From the NCBI RefSeq assembly GCF_000379465.1, contig NZ_KB905447.1:1-64000 (forward strand): a stretch of DNA of 64,000 nucleotides, read 5' to 3'. The stretch's first letter is position 1. Each line of letters begins with the position of its first letter. Shown piece after piece: positions 46,201 through 56,351 of this stretch. The notes under the pieces were generated by a model. It was given only the letters and a program-made list of their open reading frames with translations, made no database searches and was not told the DNA's origin. The DNA comes from Sciscionella marina DSM 45152. Lineage in GTDB: Bacteria > Actinomycetota > Actinomycetes > Mycobacteriales > Pseudonocardiaceae. The position numbers and the translations under genes were made by a program.

Positions 46201-49200
46201 TCGCGATGCGGGTCGCCGCGCGGATCGGCGAGGGGATCGGGGTGCGCGAGGTGTTCGAGGCGCCCACCGTGGCCGAACTCGCCGCGCGCACCGGGACCCG
46301 GCGGCTCACCCCGCTGCGGCGGATGGACCGGCCGAGCCGCCCGCCGCTGTCCGCCGCCCAGTACCGGCTCTGGCTGTTCGACCGGCTGCACGGCGCCTCG
46401 GCGACCTACAATATGCCGTTCGCGTGGGCGTTGACCGGAGAACTCGACCCGGAGGCGTTGCGGGCCGCCCTGGACGACGTCCTGGCCAGGCACGAGAGCC
46501 TGCGCACGGTGTTCGGCGAGTACGCGGGCGAGCCGTATCAGCTCGTGCTGGATCCCCGGCAGGCGCGCCAGGAACTGCCCACGGTGCCCACAATGGACGA
46601 ACTGCTCGCCGCGGCGAAGGAACCGTTCGACTTGGCCGTGGACCCGCCGCTGCGCGCCCGGCTGCTGCGTACCGGAGAGGGCGAACACGTGCTGCTGCTC
46701 GTGGTGCACCACATCGCGGCCGACGGCACCTCGCTCGGTCCGCTCGCCCGCGATCTGCTCTCCGCGTACGGTGCCCGGGCCCGCGGTGCGGCACCCGAAC
46801 AACCCGCGCTGCCCGTACAGTACGTGGATTACGCGCTGTGGCAACGGGAAGAGCTCACCGCGGAGGCACTGGAAGCCCAGCTCGGCTACTGGCGGAACCG
46901 GCTCGCGGGCGCCCCGGCCGAGCTCGAGCTCCCCGCCGACCGGTCCCGCCCGGCGCATCCCACCTACCGGGGCGCCAGCGTGCCGTTCGAACTCGATGCC
47001 GGAACCTACGCGGGAATCCGTGTGCTCGCCCGGGAATACCGGGTGTCGACGTTCATGGTGATCCAGGCGGGTCTCGCGGTGCTACTGGCGAAATCAGGTG
47101 CGGGTTCGGATATTCCGCTGGGTTCGCCGATCGCCGGAAGGGAGGATGTGGCGCTGGACGAGCTGGTCGGGATGTTCGTGAACACCGTGGTGTTGCGGAC
47201 CGATGTGTCCGGGGATCCGAGTTTCGCCGAGCTGCTGGACCGGGTCCGTGCGGCCGATCTCGCCGACTTCGACCAGGCGGGAGTTCCGTTCGAACGGCTC
47301 GTGGAGGAACTCGCCCCACAGCGCTCGCTCGGCCGCCCGCCGTTGGCGCAGGTGATGCTCGCGCTGACCCAGACGGAACTTCCCGAGCTGTATGCGGAGG
47401 GGATCACCGCACGCCCCGAACCACTCGAGTTCGCCAGCGCCCGCTTCGATCTCGCGGTCAACCTGGCCGAGTCCGGCGGGCTGCGCGGGGTGTTCGAATA
47501 CGCGAGCGACCTCTTCGACGAGCAGACCGTGCTGGCCATGGCCACCCGGCTGGGCATCGTGCTCGCCACCGTCGCCGCGCGGCCGCACGCCCGGCTGCAC
47601 GAGATCGATGTGCGCACCGAGCGGGAACGAGAACCCTGGACAACGGGTACGGTACTGCCCGAACTCGGGATCGCCGAACTGTTCGAGCGGGCGGTCACCG
47701 CACATCCGGACCGGGAAGCCCTTGCCACGACAGGCGAATCCGTGTCCTATGCCGAACTCGACGCCCGGGCGAACCGGCTCGCGCACCTGCTCATCGAGTC
47801 CGGAATCGGCTCGGAACACTATGTGGCACTGTGCCTGCGGCGCGGCCCGGAGCTGATCACCGCGATGCTCGCGGTCGCCAAGGCAGGTGGCGCCTATCTG
47901 CCGCTCGATCCGGACTATCCCGCCGATCGGCTGGCCTATATGTGCGTCGACGCCCAGCCGAGCCTGGCGATCGCCGAACCCGCCACCGAAGGACTGCTTC
48001 CCGCCGGAATCCCGGTGCTGTCCCCGGACGCGGCAGCCCGGCAGCCGAGGCACGCACCGCGGCGCCGTGCCCGGATCGAGGCGCCCGCCTATCTGATCTA
48101 CACCTCCGGATCGACCGGGCGCCCGAAGGGCGTGGTGGTCACCGGAACCGGGATCGCCGGACTGGTCGCGGTGCAGCGCGACCGGCTCCGCATCGACGGC
48201 GAATCGAGGGTGTTGCAGTTCGCCTCGCCGAGTTTCGACGCGATGTTCTGGGAGTTCGCCGCCCTGCTGCACGGGGCCACCCTGGTGCTCGCCCCCGCCG
48301 AGCGGTTGCTTCCCGGGCCGGTACTGGCCGCGCTGATCACCGAGCAGCGGGTCAGCCACGCCACCCTGCCGCCCGCCGCGCTGCCCGCGATCGAGGCCGG
48401 ACTGCCCGGTCTGCGAACCCTGGTCGTGGCCGGCGAGGCGTGCCCGCCCGCGGTCGTCGCGGACTGGTCGCCCGGGCGCCGGATGCTCAACGGTTACGGG
48501 CCGACCGAGACCACCGTGGCCGTCTCCGTCTCGGAACCCCTTGGCGGACCGGCGGATCCGGCGCAGCGCCCGCCGATCGGGCATCCGGTTCCCGGCACCC
48601 GGGCGTACGTGCTCGACCGCCACCTGTGTCCGGTCCCGCCCGGGGTGACCGGAGAACTGTACGTGGCGGGGCCGAGCCTGGCCCGTGGCTACCTCGGGAG
48701 CCCCGGTCGCACGGCGGAACGGTTCCTCGCCTGCCCGGACGGCGACCGGATGTACCGCACCGGGGACCTGGTGCGGATCCGGCCGGACGGCCAGCTCGAT
48801 TACGCGGGCCGGGCGGACCGGCAGGTGAAACTGCGCGGCTTCCGGATCGAACTCGGCGAGATCGAGGCCACGCTCGGCAACCATCCAGAGGTGCGCGCGG
48901 CGACCGTCGTGCTGCGTGCCGCCGGACCGGACGCACCGGCGCGCCTGGTCGGCTATGTGGTCGGCGACGGCGACGCGGATCTGCGGTCGCACCTGGCACG
49001 CAGCCTTCCTGAGTACATGGTGCCCGCCGCGATCATGCGGCTTCCCGAGCTGCCGCTGACCGCGAACGGCAAGATCGACAAGGACGCCCTTCCCGCGCCG
49101 GAATTCCGGACCACCGATACCGCCCCGGCCGACGCGCGGGAGCAGGTCATGACGGCCGCTTTCGCCGAGGTGCTCGGCCTGGACCGGGTCGGGGTGGACG

Positions 49201-50777
49201 ACGGCTTCTTCGATCTCGGCGGCGATTCGATCCTGGTGATCCAGTTGGTCGCCCGGGCACGGGAAGCGGGCCTGGTGATCAGCCCGCGGGACGTCTTCAC
49301 CGCCCAGGCTCCCCGCTCGCTCGCCGCCCTGGCCCGCACCAGCGAGGAGAACCGGGAGCCCGAGGGCGCGGGCATCGGTGCGCTCACGCCGACCCCGATC
49401 ATGCGGTGGTTCACCGAACTCGGCGAGCCGAGCGGGTTTCACCAGTCGATGCTGCTGCGCGGGCCCGCGGACACCGAACCGGCGCGGCTGACCGAGGCGC
49501 TCGGCGTGCTGCTCGACCGGCACGACGCGCTCCGGATGCGCCGGACCGAGTCGGGCGGCTACGAGATCCCCGAGCCGGGCAGTGTCGATCCTGCGGCACT
49601 GGTGTCCACCGTCGCGGCCGAGGGAGGCGAGCTCCGGGAACTGGTGGCCGAACAGTCCCGCGCAGCGGCGGATTCCCTGCGCCTGGACGGTCCGCTGTTG
49701 CGCGCGGTGTGGATCGACGCCGGTCCGCGGGACGGGCGGTTACTGCTGCTCGCGCACCATCTGCTGGTGGACGCGGTCTCCTGGCGGATTCTGCTGCCCG
49801 ATCTGCTCGCCGCGCTGGAGGGCCGGCCGCTCGCGCCGGTGCGGACTTCCCTTCGCCGCTGGGGAAAACAGCTCGCCGTCGCCGCGGCCAGCCCGGAACG
49901 GCTCGCCGAACTGGACGGCTGGCGGGAGGTGCTGCGCGGTGGTGATCCGCTCGCCGGTCCGCGTGGCACCGCGGCCGGGTTGCGCAGGATCGAGGTGGCG
50001 CTCGAGACGGGGTGCACCGCGCCGCTGCTGGACCGGATTCCCTCGGCGTACCACGCGAAGCCCAGCGATGTGCTGCTGACCGCGCTCGCCCTCGCGGTGG
50101 GGCAGTGGCAGGACTGCGCGGGTGAGGTGCTCGTGGAACTCGAAGGGCACGGGCGCGGCGAACTCGCCGAAGGGCTGGACCTGTCCCGCACGGTCGGCTG
50201 GTTCACCACCACCCACCCGGTGCGGCTGAACGCGGGGGAACCACCGTGGCAGGAAGTGCTCGAGGGGGGCGAACTCGTCTCGCGGGCGATCAAGAACGTC
50301 AAGGAGCAAGTGCGCGCGATGCCCGGGGACGGGATCGGCTACGGGCTGTTGCGCTACCTGAACCCGGTGACCGCGACCGAGCTCGCCGAGGCACCGAGCC
50401 CGCAGCTCGGGTTCAACTACCTCGGCCGGGTCGATCCGGGAACGGGCGGAACCTGGTCGCTCGCCGGGGAAGCGGACGCACTGGTGTCCGGGCTTGATCC
50501 GGAAATGCCCGCCCCGCACGGGATTCAGATCGACGCGGTGGTGCACGAAGGACCCGATGGCCCACGGCTGCTGGCGGGCGTGTGGTACGCGAGCGAACAT
50601 TTCGGCCACGCCGCGATCGAAGAGCTGACACGGCTGTGGAGCGCGGCGCTGCGCGGGATCGCGGAGCACGCCGCCGAGGGAGTGCGCGGTGGGCACACCC
50701 CTTCGGACATCACGCTGCTGTCCATGGACCAGGACGAGATCGAGGAGTTCGAGGACGTGCTCGAGGGGGAGCAATGA
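40269..50777 (+). CDS. Nonribosomal peptide synthetase 2, modules 5-7
   Basis: A 3502-aa megasynthetase. Domains: C5 5-435, of the type that follows an epimerase ([27 protein letters not shown]); A5 440-911; T5 Ser960; C6 1016-1461 with AHIAADG (first His replaced); A6 1471-1928; T6 Ser1976; C7 2023-2461; A7 2468-2941; T7 Ser2987; E 3039-3480 with [10 protein letters not shown]. Codes: A5 DVFCAAIVYK (same as A1), A6 DILQLGLIWK (exact Gly code), A7 DAWTVAGVAK (aromatic-like, close to Phe and Kyn codes). GTG 40269 is preferred over ATG 40257: it makes a GTGA overlap with the previous stop and has GGAGGG at ideal spacing. One TTA codon lies at 49740. The C-terminus [18 protein letters not shown] is a probable docking donor. 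Confidence 0.95.
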   Translation: MKRSQIEDIWPLSPLQEGLFFHAAYGSDVYTTQIAIDIEGPLNTAAMAAAAGELLRRHPNLRAGFLHEGLDKPVQVIAREVRTPWRELDTEDPDALAEEERGTPFDIARPPLLRFVLAHTGPGRARLILTHHHILLDGWSTPLLCAELLGLYSGGTLPQPPSYKQFLAWLKQRDRAAALEVWREYLSGLAEPTLVAGPEPGDGAELPAEVSAKLSGDASARLSAIARGAGATVNAVVQSAWGVLLARLTGGADIVFGTVVSGRPAEVAGVESMIGLFVNTIPVRVRVPERGTFGELVVACHAGHSSVLGSEYLGLAEIQQAAGTQQLFDTLTVFENYPFDPSTVDQTGELRIEGVRHVDATHYPLVLAVVPGDPMTVRFEYRRSVFSSAWANRLLDRFVALLENARTDTPVRAMDLLGEGERARLLEEFAGPSREPATGTVPALFARAAAEHAERIAVRGVAVELSYGELDARSNGLARALIARGVGPGDRVALALGREPELLVALLAVLKAGAAYLPIDPGYPAERVAYLLEDARPAALIAGRDSPHRTQIPVLHTDQTERAEPVTDAARVRPLRPEHPAYLIYTSGSTGRPKGVLVPHAAVANLVSWAAETFEPAVFTDVLASTSLNFDVSVFDTLVPLCLGGGIELVADALALAERTRPASLVCAVPSAVSGVLAKSERLPVETLALAGEALPAELVLRLREAAPGACLANIYGPTEACVYASAWFDDRNPSGYAPIGRPVSGARAYVLDRGLRPVPPGVPGELYLAGNGIALGYHERPALTAERFVACPWGDRMYRTGDVVRWTESGQLEYLGRADEQVKVRGFRIEPGEIAAALRAQPGIAEAVVIAEGNAEKRLIGYLVPKPGTEPDPRTVRARLAEVVPWYLVPSGIVVLAELPLNPSGKLDRAALPAPEYGALRSRVPHAPAEAVLAGIFAEVLGVTEVGAEDSFFELGGDSLLAMRVIAKVRPALGAELGVRAVFETPTVAGLAARVTATGEHTLPALTAGPRPEHLPLSAAQQRFWFLNRFEQGGAAYNMPLVLRLDGELDTGALAEALRDVVDRHEILRTVYPELRDGEPCQRILAAQPVLDGEPVDATDLMAELTGFVARGFDLSAEPPIRARLFRLGAREHVLAVVLAHIAADGASLAPLAGDLVTAYRARCAGERPGWVPLPVQYGDYALWQRELLEGEVIRAQLDYWRERLAGLPVELVLPADRPRPAHPSYAGASLPFELSADVHTRIGALAREHRVSTFMVIQAGLAVLLARSGAGSDIPLGSPIAGREDAALDELVGVFVNTVVLRTDVSGDPSFAELLDRVRTADLADYGNARLPFERLVEELNPERALARHPLFQIAISYQNNPAPRFELPGLEVTSLPAPATTAKFDLHFVLGEREGGAGIAGVCEYSTDLFDESTVDELLSRLRRILAAAITEPGRAIGALDVLDATERDTILRTWNATEAPLREITLAELFSASVRATPKAEALDAPALDGRETSLTYRELDEEVAELAARLARSGVRQGEVVAVALPRCRELVIALLAVHRAGAAYLPVDPVFPTERIEYLLVDQHPAAVLTTAGVELPGGTPRVLVEDREPGLPVPEIPVRPGAPAYVLYTSGSTGRPKGVPVSHRSVVNFLDAMAERLPLRAGARMLAVTTVSFDISVLELFGPLCTSGTVILAEAANAVGRLATRNVTVAQATPTLWRELLDAELGEVHALVGGEALPEDLAALMHARCSRVTNLYGPTETTIWSTMSTVDGSRPLIGEPIANTRAYVLDAGLRPVPPGVPGELYLAGAGLAVGYHERPGLTAQRFVACPWGGRMYRTGDLVRRTRSGQLDYLGRTDDQVKLRGFRIELGEVEAAMRAHPGVIDAVAAVRANQLVGYLTGTADPDAVRAGLAARLPGQLVPAVVVALDELPHTPNAKIDRAALPAPAVRAGEEAPRTAREGLVAETFAGVLGVPRVGVHDDFFALGGNSVLAMRVAARIGEGIGVREVFEAPTVAELAARTGTRRLTPLRRMDRPSRPPLSAAQYRLWLFDRLHGASATYNMPFAWALTGELDPEALRAALDDVLARHESLRTVFGEYAGEPYQLVLDPRQARQELPTVPTMDELLAAAKEPFDLAVDPPLRARLLRTGEGEHVLLLVVHHIAADGTSLGPLARDLLSAYGARARGAAPEQPALPVQYVDYALWQREELTAEALEAQLGYWRNRLAGAPAELELPADRSRPAHPTYRGASVPFELDAGTYAGIRVLAREYRVSTFMVIQAGLAVLLAKSGAGSDIPLGSPIAGREDVALDELVGMFVNTVVLRTDVSGDPSFAELLDRVRAADLADFDQAGVPFERLVEELAPQRSLGRPPLAQVMLALTQTELPELYAEGITARPEPLEFASARFDLAVNLAESGGLRGVFEYASDLFDEQTVLAMATRLGIVLATVAARPHARLHEIDVRTEREREPWTTGTVLPELGIAELFERAVTAHPDREALATTGESVSYAELDARANRLAHLLIESGIGSEHYVALCLRRGPELITAMLAVAKAGGAYLPLDPDYPADRLAYMCVDAQPSLAIAEPATEGLLPAGIPVLSPDAAARQPRHAPRRRARIEAPAYLIYTSGSTGRPKGVVVTGTGIAGLVAVQRDRLRIDGESRVLQFASPSFDAMFWEFAALLHGATLVLAPAERLLPGPVLAALITEQRVSHATLPPAALPAIEAGLPGLRTLVVAGEACPPAVVADWSPGRRMLNGYGPTETTVAVSVSEPLGGPADPAQRPPIGHPVPGTRAYVLDRHLCPVPPGVTGELYVAGPSLARGYLGSPGRTAERFLACPDGDRMYRTGDLVRIRPDGQLDYAGRADRQVKLRGFRIELGEIEATLGNHPEVRAATVVLRAAGPDAPARLVGYVVGDGDADLRSHLARSLPEYMVPAAIMRLPELPLTANGKIDKDALPAPEFRTTDTAPADAREQVMTAAFAEVLGLDRVGVDDGFFDLGGDSILVIQLVARAREAGLVISPRDVFTAQAPRSLAALARTSEENREPEGAGIGALTPTPIMRWFTELGEPSGFHQSMLLRGPADTEPARLTEALGVLLDRHDALRMRRTESGGYEIPEPGSVDPAALVSTVAAEGGELRELVAEQSRAAADSLRLDGPLLRAVWIDAGPRDGRLLLLAHHLLVDAVSWRILLPDLLAALEGRPLAPVRTSLRRWGKQLAVAAASPERLAELDGWREVLRGGDPLAGPRGTAAGLRRIEVALETGCTAPLLDRIPSAYHAKPSDVLLTALALAVGQWQDCAGEVLVELEGHGRGELAEGLDLSRTVGWFTTTHPVRLNAGEPPWQEVLEGGELVSRAIKNVKEQVRAMPGDGIGYGLLRYLNPVTATELAEAPSPQLGFNYLGRVDPGTGGTWSLAGEADALVSGLDPEMPAPHGIQIDAVVHEGPDGPRLLAGVWYASEHFGHAAIEELTRLWSAALRGIAEHAAEGVRGGHTPSDITLLSMDQDEIEEFEDVLEGEQ
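41291..41303. repeat. 13-bp palindrome GTCCACTGTGGAC, three copies
   Basis: The same 13-mer occurs at 41291-41303, 44513-44525 and 45530-45542, each in the same frame as codons for S-T-V-D, with the otherwise rare ACT codon for Thr. Confidence 0.85.
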
Positions 50778-50851
50778 GCGAGCTTGCGAGCGAATCAATG
50801 ACACAGCACCGCCGGGAGGCGCCGAGCTCCCCCAAGGAGCGAATGCGGTGA
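50774..50851 (+). CDS. Micro-ORF in a short repeat between NRPS2 and NRPS3
   Basis: A 25-codon frame starting MSELASE and ending RMR. Its ATG overlaps the NRPS2 stop (ATGA, 50774-50777) and its stop overlaps the NRPS3 GTG start (GTGA, 50848-50851). It could therefore carry terminating ribosomes across the insertion. The first 20 bases from TGA (50775-50794) are identical to 54801-54820. A peptide function is not implied; whether it is translated is unknown. Confidence 0.35.
   Translation: MSELASESMTQHRREAPSSPKERMR
50775..50794 (+). repeat. Short junction repeat, copy 1
   Basis: TGAGCGAGCTTGCGAGCGAA, identical to 54801-54820. It begins exactly at the stop codon of the preceding gene and heads a 74-bp segment that ends at the TGA overlapping the next start. 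Confidence 0.9.
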
Positions 50852-53800
50852 CCGGTGAACTGGCGGATATCTGGCCGCTTTCCCCGCTGCAGGAAGGGAT
50901 GTACTTCCACGCCGAGGGCAGCGCACCCGGCGCGGACGTGTACACCTCGCAACTGGTGGTGCATTTGGAGGGGAGGGTGGACCCATCGGCCATGCGCGCG
51001 GCCGCGGACGCGGTGCTCGCCAGGCATCCCGGGCTGCGGGCGAGTTTCCGCCGCCGCAAGACCGGCCAGCCGGTGCAGCTGATCGCGCGCGAATGCCGTG
51101 CCCCGTGGCGGGAAACCGAGACCGCGGACCTCACCGCGCTCGCGGAGGCCGAGCGAGAGACCGGGTTCGTCCTCGGCAGCGGACCGCTGCTGCGGTTCGT
51201 GCTCGCCCGCACCGGGCCCGGGCACGCGCTCGTGCTCACCTGTCACCACCTGCTGGTGGACGGCTGGTCCATGCCGGTGCTCGCCGAGGAATTCTTCGGG
51301 CACTACCTCGGTGCGGACCGGTTGCCGCCCGCACCCTCGTACAAGAAATTCCTTGCCTGGCACGCGAATCAGGACACGGCGGCGGCACGCACGGTCTGGC
51401 GGGAGCACCTCGCCGGGCTCGACGGACCGACGCTGCTGGCCCCCGGATCCGGAACACAGCGGCCGCGACAGCTGACCCGAACCCTGGACGCGGCACCCTT
51501 CACCGAGCTCGCCCGGTGCGCCGGGGTGACCCTCGCGACCGTGCTGCAGACGGCCTGGGCGGTGCTGCTCGGCAGGCTCACCGGCCGCACGGATGTGGTG
51601 TTCGGCTCGGTGAACTCGGGGCGGCCCGCGGAACTGGCCGGGGTGGAACGCATGGTCGGGCTGTTCGTCAACACCGTCCCGGTCCGGGTGCGGATCCGCG
51701 AGGCGGAAAGCTTCACCGCGTTGCTCGCCAGGGTGCACCGGGACCGGAACAGCCTGCTCGGCAGGGATTTCCTCGGGCTGGCCGACATTCAGCAGGCCGC
51801 GGGCGCCGAGCGGCTGTTCGACACGATCACCGCGTTCGAGAACTACCCGGCGCCGAAGGTCACCGGCTCGCTCGGCGAACTGCGGGTCGGCGCGGTGGAA
51901 CTCACCGATGCCGCGCACTATCCGGTCACCCTCGTCGCGGCGGGCGGGGAGCGGCTGTGGCTGCGGCTGGACCACCGGCCGGACGTGGTGCCGGACGCGG
52001 CGGCCGGTGCGCTGTTCGACCGGCTCGAGCGGCTGTTGCAGGCGGTGGCGAGCCGGCCGGGAGAACCCTTGGCGCGCCTGGACATTCTCGCCCCGGCCGA
52101 ACGCGAAAGGGTGCACACGCCGCCGCGCGCGGGCGCCGAGCCGCGCACGCTCGGCGCCCTGCTGGGCGAGGCGGCGCGGCGGCATCCCGAGATGCCCGCG
52201 GTACGCGAGAACGGCACCGAATTGCGGTACGCGGAGCTGGACGCGTTGGCGAACGGGCTCGCGCATGAACTCGCCACGCGGGGAGCCGGTCCCGAGGATC
52301 TGATCGCGGTGCTGCTTCCGCGCGGAATCGCGCAGCTGACCGCGGTGTGGGCGATCGCCAAGGCGGGGGCCGCCGTGCTGCCCATCGATCCGGAACTGCC
52401 CCGCGAACGGGTACGTGGCATCCTCGCCGAGGCGCGACCGGTGCTCGGCATCAGCGAAGCCGAACTCGCCTCCGGGTTGGACGGAATCTGGCTCGACGCC
52501 GTGTTCCCCGCCCGGCCGGAAGGTCCGCTTTCCTTGGCGCGCGCGGAAAACACCGCCTACGCCATCTACACCTCGGGTTCGACCGGAGTGCCCAAGGGCG
52601 TGCTCGTCACGCATTCCGGGCTCGCCGCCCTCGCCGAGCACATCCGGGCGCATGCCGGAATTCGCGCCGGATCACGCACCCTGGCCTTTGCCTCACCCAG
52701 CTTCGACGCCTCGGTGCTCGAACTGCTGCTCGCCGCGCACACCGGCTCGACCATGGTGATCGCCGGGCCGGAGCTCTACGGCGGCCCGGGGCTGGCCGAG
52801 CTGCTGAAACGGGAACGCGTGGACGCGGCGTTCCTCACCCCCTCCGCGCTGAGCAGCCTGCCCGCCACGGATCTCGGCATCGGCACCCTGCTGCTCGGCG
52901 GCGAACCACTCAGCGCGGACGCGGTGCGCCGCTGGGCGGGCGGGCGCCGCCTGCTCAACGTGTACGGGCCGACCGAGACCACGGTGTTCAGCCTCACCGC
53001 CACACTGGCGGAAAAGGATCCGGTGCATCTCGGCGAACCCATCCCGGGGACCGGAGCACTCGTCCTCGACGGCGCACTGCGACCGGTGCCCGATGGCGTG
53101 ACCGGGGAGCTCTACCTGACCGGTGAGCGGGCCGGGATCGGGCGCGGTTACCTGGGCCGCCCTGGCCTGACCGCGAGCCGATTCGTGGCCTGCCCGTCCG
53201 GCGGGCGGATGTACCGCACCGGGGACCTGGTTCGCCGCGACGATGCGGGCCGGCTGGAGTACCTCGGCCGCGCCGACGGCCAGGTGAAGCTGCGCGGGCA
53301 TCGGATCGAGCTCGGCGAGATCGAGGTCGTGCTCGCCGAACAGGACGGGGTGGCCGCGGCGGCTTGCGCGATACACGAGGGTGCTCACGGCGGGCAGCTG
53401 ATCGGTTATGTGGTGCCCGAGGATCGGATGCCGGGAAGCGAGCGGCTACGCGGCGGGCTCGAACGGCGCCTGCCGTACTACATGGTGCCCGCGATGTTCG
53501 TGGAATTGGACCGGCTGCCGCGCACCGTGCAGGGCAAGCTCGATCGCGAACGGCTGCCCGCACCGGGGCGCGCGGTGGCGAAGGGCCGTGCACCGCGCAG
53601 CCCGCTCGAACACCGGCTCGCCGCGCTGTTCGCCGAACTGCTCGGCATCGAAGAGGTCGGCGCCGAGGACGGGTTCTTCGAGCTCGGCGGCACCTCCCTG
53701 CTGGCCACCAGGCTCGCCGCCCGTGCCCGCGCCGAACTCGGGATCGAGGTACCCATCCGCGCCCTGTTCGAGGCGTCCACAGTGGCCCTGCTCGCCGCGC

Positions 53801-54594
53801 GGCTCGACGAACAGGGCGAGACCGAACCGCCCCTGGAACCGGTGCTGGAACTGCGCACCGATGGCGCGGGCGAGCCGCTGTTCTGCGTGCATCCCGCCGT
53901 GGCTCTTTCCTGGTGCTACAGCGGACTGCTCGGGCACGTCGACGGCCCGGTGTACGGCCTGCAGGCGCGCGGCATCGCCGAACAGGAGCCGCTGCCCGGC
54001 ACCCTCGCCGAGGCGGCGCACGACTACGCGGAGCGGATGCGCGTGCTCGCGTCCGGCCCGTACCGCTTGCTCGGCTGGTCGGTCGGCGGACTGCTCGCGC
54101 ACGCGATCGCCACCCGGTTGCGGGAGCTCGGCGAGCGGGTGGAACTGCTGGCGCTGATGGACGCATACCCGATGCGCGCACACGGCGCGGCCCTCGGTGA
54201 CCCGGATGTGGGTATCGCCCGGCTCGCCAGGGACATGGGGTTCACCCCTGCCGGGGAGGAACTGGACGCGGCGGGAGCGGCCCGGATGCTCACCGAGGCG
54301 GGCGGGGTGTTCGCCGGGTTGCGGGCCGAGCACATCGAACGGATGTACGCCGCGTACCTGAATCTCAATCACATCGCGCGCACGCATGAGCCTCCGTACT
54401 ATGACGGGGACATGCTGCTGTTCACCGCGACACGGCGGGCCGGGGAGGTACCGGCGAGCTATACGGACTGGAAGCCGTACGTCGCGGGGGACATCGAGGT
54501 GTGCGAGGTCGACTGCGCGCATGCGGAGATGACCGAGCAGGGACCGCTCGCCGTTATCGGCGCGCGGCTGGCACAGAGGAAGGGAAGAGCATGA
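50848..54594 (+). CDS. Nonribosomal peptide synthetase 3, module 8 with thioesterase
   Basis: A 1248-aa synthetase that adds the last residue and releases the peptide. Domains: C8 5-430 ([26 protein letters not shown]), of the type that follows an epimerase; A8 435-905; T8 Ser950 ([10 protein letters not shown]); TE 1010-1245 with the nucleophile Ser1078 in GWSVGG and the C-terminal His in [11 protein letters not shown]. The pocket code reads DALFLGVVFK, closest to Ile/Val codes. The TE resembles the EntF type I thioesterase and could hydrolyse or cyclise, for example onto a Thr/Ser hydroxyl. GTG 50848 is chosen because AAGGAG precedes it and the conserved domain starts at once. Its stop overlaps the MbtH start (ATGA). 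Confidence 0.94.
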   Translation: MTGELADIWPLSPLQEGMYFHAEGSAPGADVYTSQLVVHLEGRVDPSAMRAAADAVLARHPGLRASFRRRKTGQPVQLIARECRAPWRETETADLTALAEAERETGFVLGSGPLLRFVLARTGPGHALVLTCHHLLVDGWSMPVLAEEFFGHYLGADRLPPAPSYKKFLAWHANQDTAAARTVWREHLAGLDGPTLLAPGSGTQRPRQLTRTLDAAPFTELARCAGVTLATVLQTAWAVLLGRLTGRTDVVFGSVNSGRPAELAGVERMVGLFVNTVPVRVRIREAESFTALLARVHRDRNSLLGRDFLGLADIQQAAGAERLFDTITAFENYPAPKVTGSLGELRVGAVELTDAAHYPVTLVAAGGERLWLRLDHRPDVVPDAAAGALFDRLERLLQAVASRPGEPLARLDILAPAERERVHTPPRAGAEPRTLGALLGEAARRHPEMPAVRENGTELRYAELDALANGLAHELATRGAGPEDLIAVLLPRGIAQLTAVWAIAKAGAAVLPIDPELPRERVRGILAEARPVLGISEAELASGLDGIWLDAVFPARPEGPLSLARAENTAYAIYTSGSTGVPKGVLVTHSGLAALAEHIRAHAGIRAGSRTLAFASPSFDASVLELLLAAHTGSTMVIAGPELYGGPGLAELLKRERVDAAFLTPSALSSLPATDLGIGTLLLGGEPLSADAVRRWAGGRRLLNVYGPTETTVFSLTATLAEKDPVHLGEPIPGTGALVLDGALRPVPDGVTGELYLTGERAGIGRGYLGRPGLTASRFVACPSGGRMYRTGDLVRRDDAGRLEYLGRADGQVKLRGHRIELGEIEVVLAEQDGVAAAACAIHEGAHGGQLIGYVVPEDRMPGSERLRGGLERRLPYYMVPAMFVELDRLPRTVQGKLDRERLPAPGRAVAKGRAPRSPLEHRLAALFAELLGIEEVGAEDGFFELGGTSLLATRLAARARAELGIEVPIRALFEASTVALLAARLDEQGETEPPLEPVLELRTDGAGEPLFCVHPAVALSWCYSGLLGHVDGPVYGLQARGIAEQEPLPGTLAEAAHDYAERMRVLASGPYRLLGWSVGGLLAHAIATRLRELGERVELLALMDAYPMRAHGAALGDPDVGIARLARDMGFTPAGEELDAAGAARMLTEAGGVFAGLRAEHIERMYAAYLNLNHIARTHEPPYYDGDMLLFTATRRAGEVPASYTDWKPYVAGDIEVCEVDCAHAEMTEQGPLAVIGARLAQRKGRA

Positions 54595-54803
54595 CCAACC
54601 CGTTCGAGGACCCCGACGGCAGCTACTACGTCCTGGTCAACGAGGAAGGCCAGCACTCACTGTGGCCGAACTTCGTGGACGTGCCCGAAGGCTGGACCGT
54701 GGTGCACGGCGAGGACACCAGGGACGCCTGCCTCGAATACGTCGAACGCAACTGGACGGATATGCGGCCGAACAGCCTGATCCAGGCGATGGAGGATTCG
54801 TGA
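54591..54803 (+). CDS. MbtH-like protein
   Basis: A 70-aa NRPS partner that binds A domains and supports their folding and activity. The family signature is complete: [22 protein letters not shown], then [14 protein letters not shown]. The ATG overlaps the NRPS3 stop by 4 bp, so it is co-translated with the synthetases it probably serves. A 13-bp direct repeat (GGAGGATTCGTGA, 54791-54803 and 54868-54880) brackets the short repeat that follows, so its stop codon once probably overlapped the start of the thioesterase gene directly. Confidence 0.96.
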   Translation: MTNPFEDPDGSYYVLVNEEGQHSLWPNFVDVPEGWTVVHGEDTRDACLEYVERNWTDMRPNSLIQAMEDS

Positions 54804-54880
54804 GCGAGCTTGCGAGCGAACCATTGGGTACAGCAGCGCCGCTCGCGGGGCTGACGAGCGTCAGCGAGGAGGATTCGTGA
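54800..54880 (+). CDS. Micro-ORF in a short repeat between mbtH and the thioesterase
   Basis: A 26-codon frame starting VSELASE and ending SEEDS. Its GTG overlaps the MbtH stop (GTGA, 54800-54803) and its stop overlaps the thioesterase GTG (GTGA, 54877-54880). The arrangement is the same as at 50774-50851, with the same first seven codons after the start. Contains the small hairpin CTGACG-AG-CGTCAG. Translation is unproven. Confidence 0.35.
   Translation: MSELASEPLGTAAPLAGLTSVSEEDS
54801..54820 (+). repeat. Short junction repeat, copy 2
   Basis: TGAGCGAGCTTGCGAGCGAA, identical to 50775-50794 and again starting at a stop codon. It heads a 77-bp segment flanked by the 13-bp direct repeat GGAGGATTCGTGA, as if inserted with target duplication. 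Confidence 0.9.
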
Positions 54881-55620
54881 CCGAGCAGGGGATCGCGCGG
54901 CGTTCGACCTGGCTGCGGTGCTATTTCCCGCGTCCCGATGCCGGGCTCCGGCTGGTGTGCTTCCCGCACGCGGGCGGTTCCGCGCCGTTCTTCCGGGCCT
55001 GGCAGCAGGAGATCAGCGAGTCCGTCGAGGTGCACGCGGTCGCCTATCCGGGCAGGGCCGAGCGCTTCACCGAGCCGCTCGTCGAGGACGCCCCGGCGAT
55101 GGTCGCCGAGTTCGCCGGTGAACTGGAAGCCCTGCGGGACAAGCCGATCGCCCTGTTCGGGCACAGTATGGGAGCCTTCATCGCGTACGAGACGGCGCAG
55201 ACCGTGGGCGGGATCGCGCACCTGTTCCTCTCCGGAGCGAACGCCCCACACCTGCGCTCGGGGTTCCCCTCGCTGCTGCATCCCGAGGACGAGGTGCTGG
55301 TCCGCAACATCACCTCGCTCGGTGGTTCGGCGAGCGAGATCCTGGCCGATCCGGAGATCCGGGAGCTCGTGGTGCCCGCGCTGCGCAGCGATCTCCGGCT
55401 CGCCGAGGGGTACGTCGACGAGCATTCCGGAAAGCTCTCCTGCCCGATCACCGCGCTGCTCGGCACCGACGACGACCGGACCCGCCTGGATTCGGTGCGC
55501 GGCTGGGCGGAGTACACCACGGGGCCGTTCGCGCTGCGGGAATACCAGGGGGACCACTTCTACTTGGAGGAGCACCGCGCGGACCTGCTCACCGAGCTCG
55601 CCGGGACGCTGACCGGCTGA
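54877..55620 (+). CDS. Type II thioesterase
   Basis: A 247-aa stand-alone alpha/beta hydrolase that clears stalled or mis-primed carrier domains of the synthetases. Family features: LVCFPHAGGSAPFFRAW at the N-terminus, nucleophile S97 in FGHSMGAF, the acid in LLGTDDDRT and the histidine in GDHFYLEEH. Length is typical. The GTG start has GAGGAGG upstream. Last gene of the NRPS operon; after it the sequence decays into broken genes, marking the probable right border of the cluster. Confidence 0.95.
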   Translation: MTEQGIARRSTWLRCYFPRPDAGLRLVCFPHAGGSAPFFRAWQQEISESVEVHAVAYPGRAERFTEPLVEDAPAMVAEFAGELEALRDKPIALFGHSMGAFIAYETAQTVGGIAHLFLSGANAPHLRSGFPSLLHPEDEVLVRNITSLGGSASEILADPEIRELVVPALRSDLRLAEGYVDEHSGKLSCPITALLGTDDDRTRLDSVRGWAEYTTGPFALREYQGDHFYLEEHRADLLTELAGTLTG

Positions 55621-55633
55621 ACGACAGGCGGCA

Positions 55634-56079
55634 TCCGATCCATCAGCTTCCCGGGCCGATCCTGCTGTATCTGGTGTCCGGACGGCTGATCGGTGGCGGT
55701 TCCGCTGGCCGTTGCCGGGCTGGGGCGCGGCCCGGGTGACCGGCGTCGTGCTGATCGTCGCCGGGCTGGTCCCGGTGACCTCGGCGTTCGCTGAATTCGT
55801 CAAGGCCGAGGGCACCCTGATCCCGGCCGCCCCGACCGAGCGCCTGGTGGTGACGGGGTTCAACCGCTACGTGCGCAATCCGATGTACGTGGGGCTGCCG
55901 CCGGCCATCCTCGGCCAGGCCCTGCTGTTCGGGAATTTCCGGTTGCTGATCGACGCCGCCGCGGCGTTCGTGCACAGGTACGAGGAGCCGACCCTGGCCC
56001 GCGCCGGTTCGGTGCCGAATACGAGCAGTACCGGCTGCGTCCCCGGACATCCGGTCCGGCCGAGCGCACACACCCGTGA
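55634..56079 (+). pseudogene. Isoprenylcysteine carboxyl methyltransferase-like gene, degenerate
   Basis: Pieces in different frames resemble the small integral-membrane methyltransferases of the ICMT/PEMT-like group: PGPILLYLVSGRLI, then VTGVVLIVAGLVPVTSAF, then PTERLVVTGFNRYVRNPMYV (the conserved RxVRNPxY SAM-binding block), then YEEPTLAR and, in a third frame, FGAEYEQYRL. Frame changes are needed near 55695 and 56005, and the N-terminus is missing. It lies just past the NRPS operon and probably encodes no working protein. Confidence 0.75.
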
Positions 56080-56111
56080 CCAGGCCATTTGCCATCCGAA
56101 GGGAGCTCGCG

Positions 56112-56348
56112 ATGCCCCTGTCCGCCCGGCTCGCCCGGTTCGACCGGACGTCACCGACCCGCTTCTGGGCCGCCTCGCGCCGTGGTGCCCCGGTTTCGGG
56201 GTGATCTACCACCGCGGACGGCGTTCCTGCCGGGAATACCATAACCCGATCTGCGTGTTCCGCCGCCGCGGTGCCCACACCCGTTCGCGCCGTGCTCACC
56301 CTCGCCAAGGTCACCGAATTCCTGTACCTGTCGCCCGCGCGTGACTAG
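56112..56348 (+). pseudogene. Ddn-like F420-dependent nitroreductase, degenerate
   Basis: The start MPLSARLARFDR and, in another frame, VTDPLLGRLAPWCPGFGVIY, then HRGRRSCREYHNPICVFRRRG match the deazaflavin-dependent nitroreductase (Ddn) family, whose members read like LARFNRxVTNPxLGRL and HxGRxSGxxYxxPVxVFRR. The middle of the domain is deleted, and the C-terminal piece AVLTLAKVTEFLYLSPA is in yet another frame. At least one frameshift (near 56145) and one deletion (near 56262) are present. Its relation to the nearby FO synthase gene is thematic: both belong to F420 metabolism. Confidence 0.7.
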
Positions 56349-56351
56349 CCG

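Noticed and set aside
47020-47280. Second recent module conversion between C6 and C7 (compare 43994-44250)
   Set aside because: Protein sequence is nearly the same but many synonymous differences occur, so this is an older duplication and not a recent copy like the 235-bp repeat.
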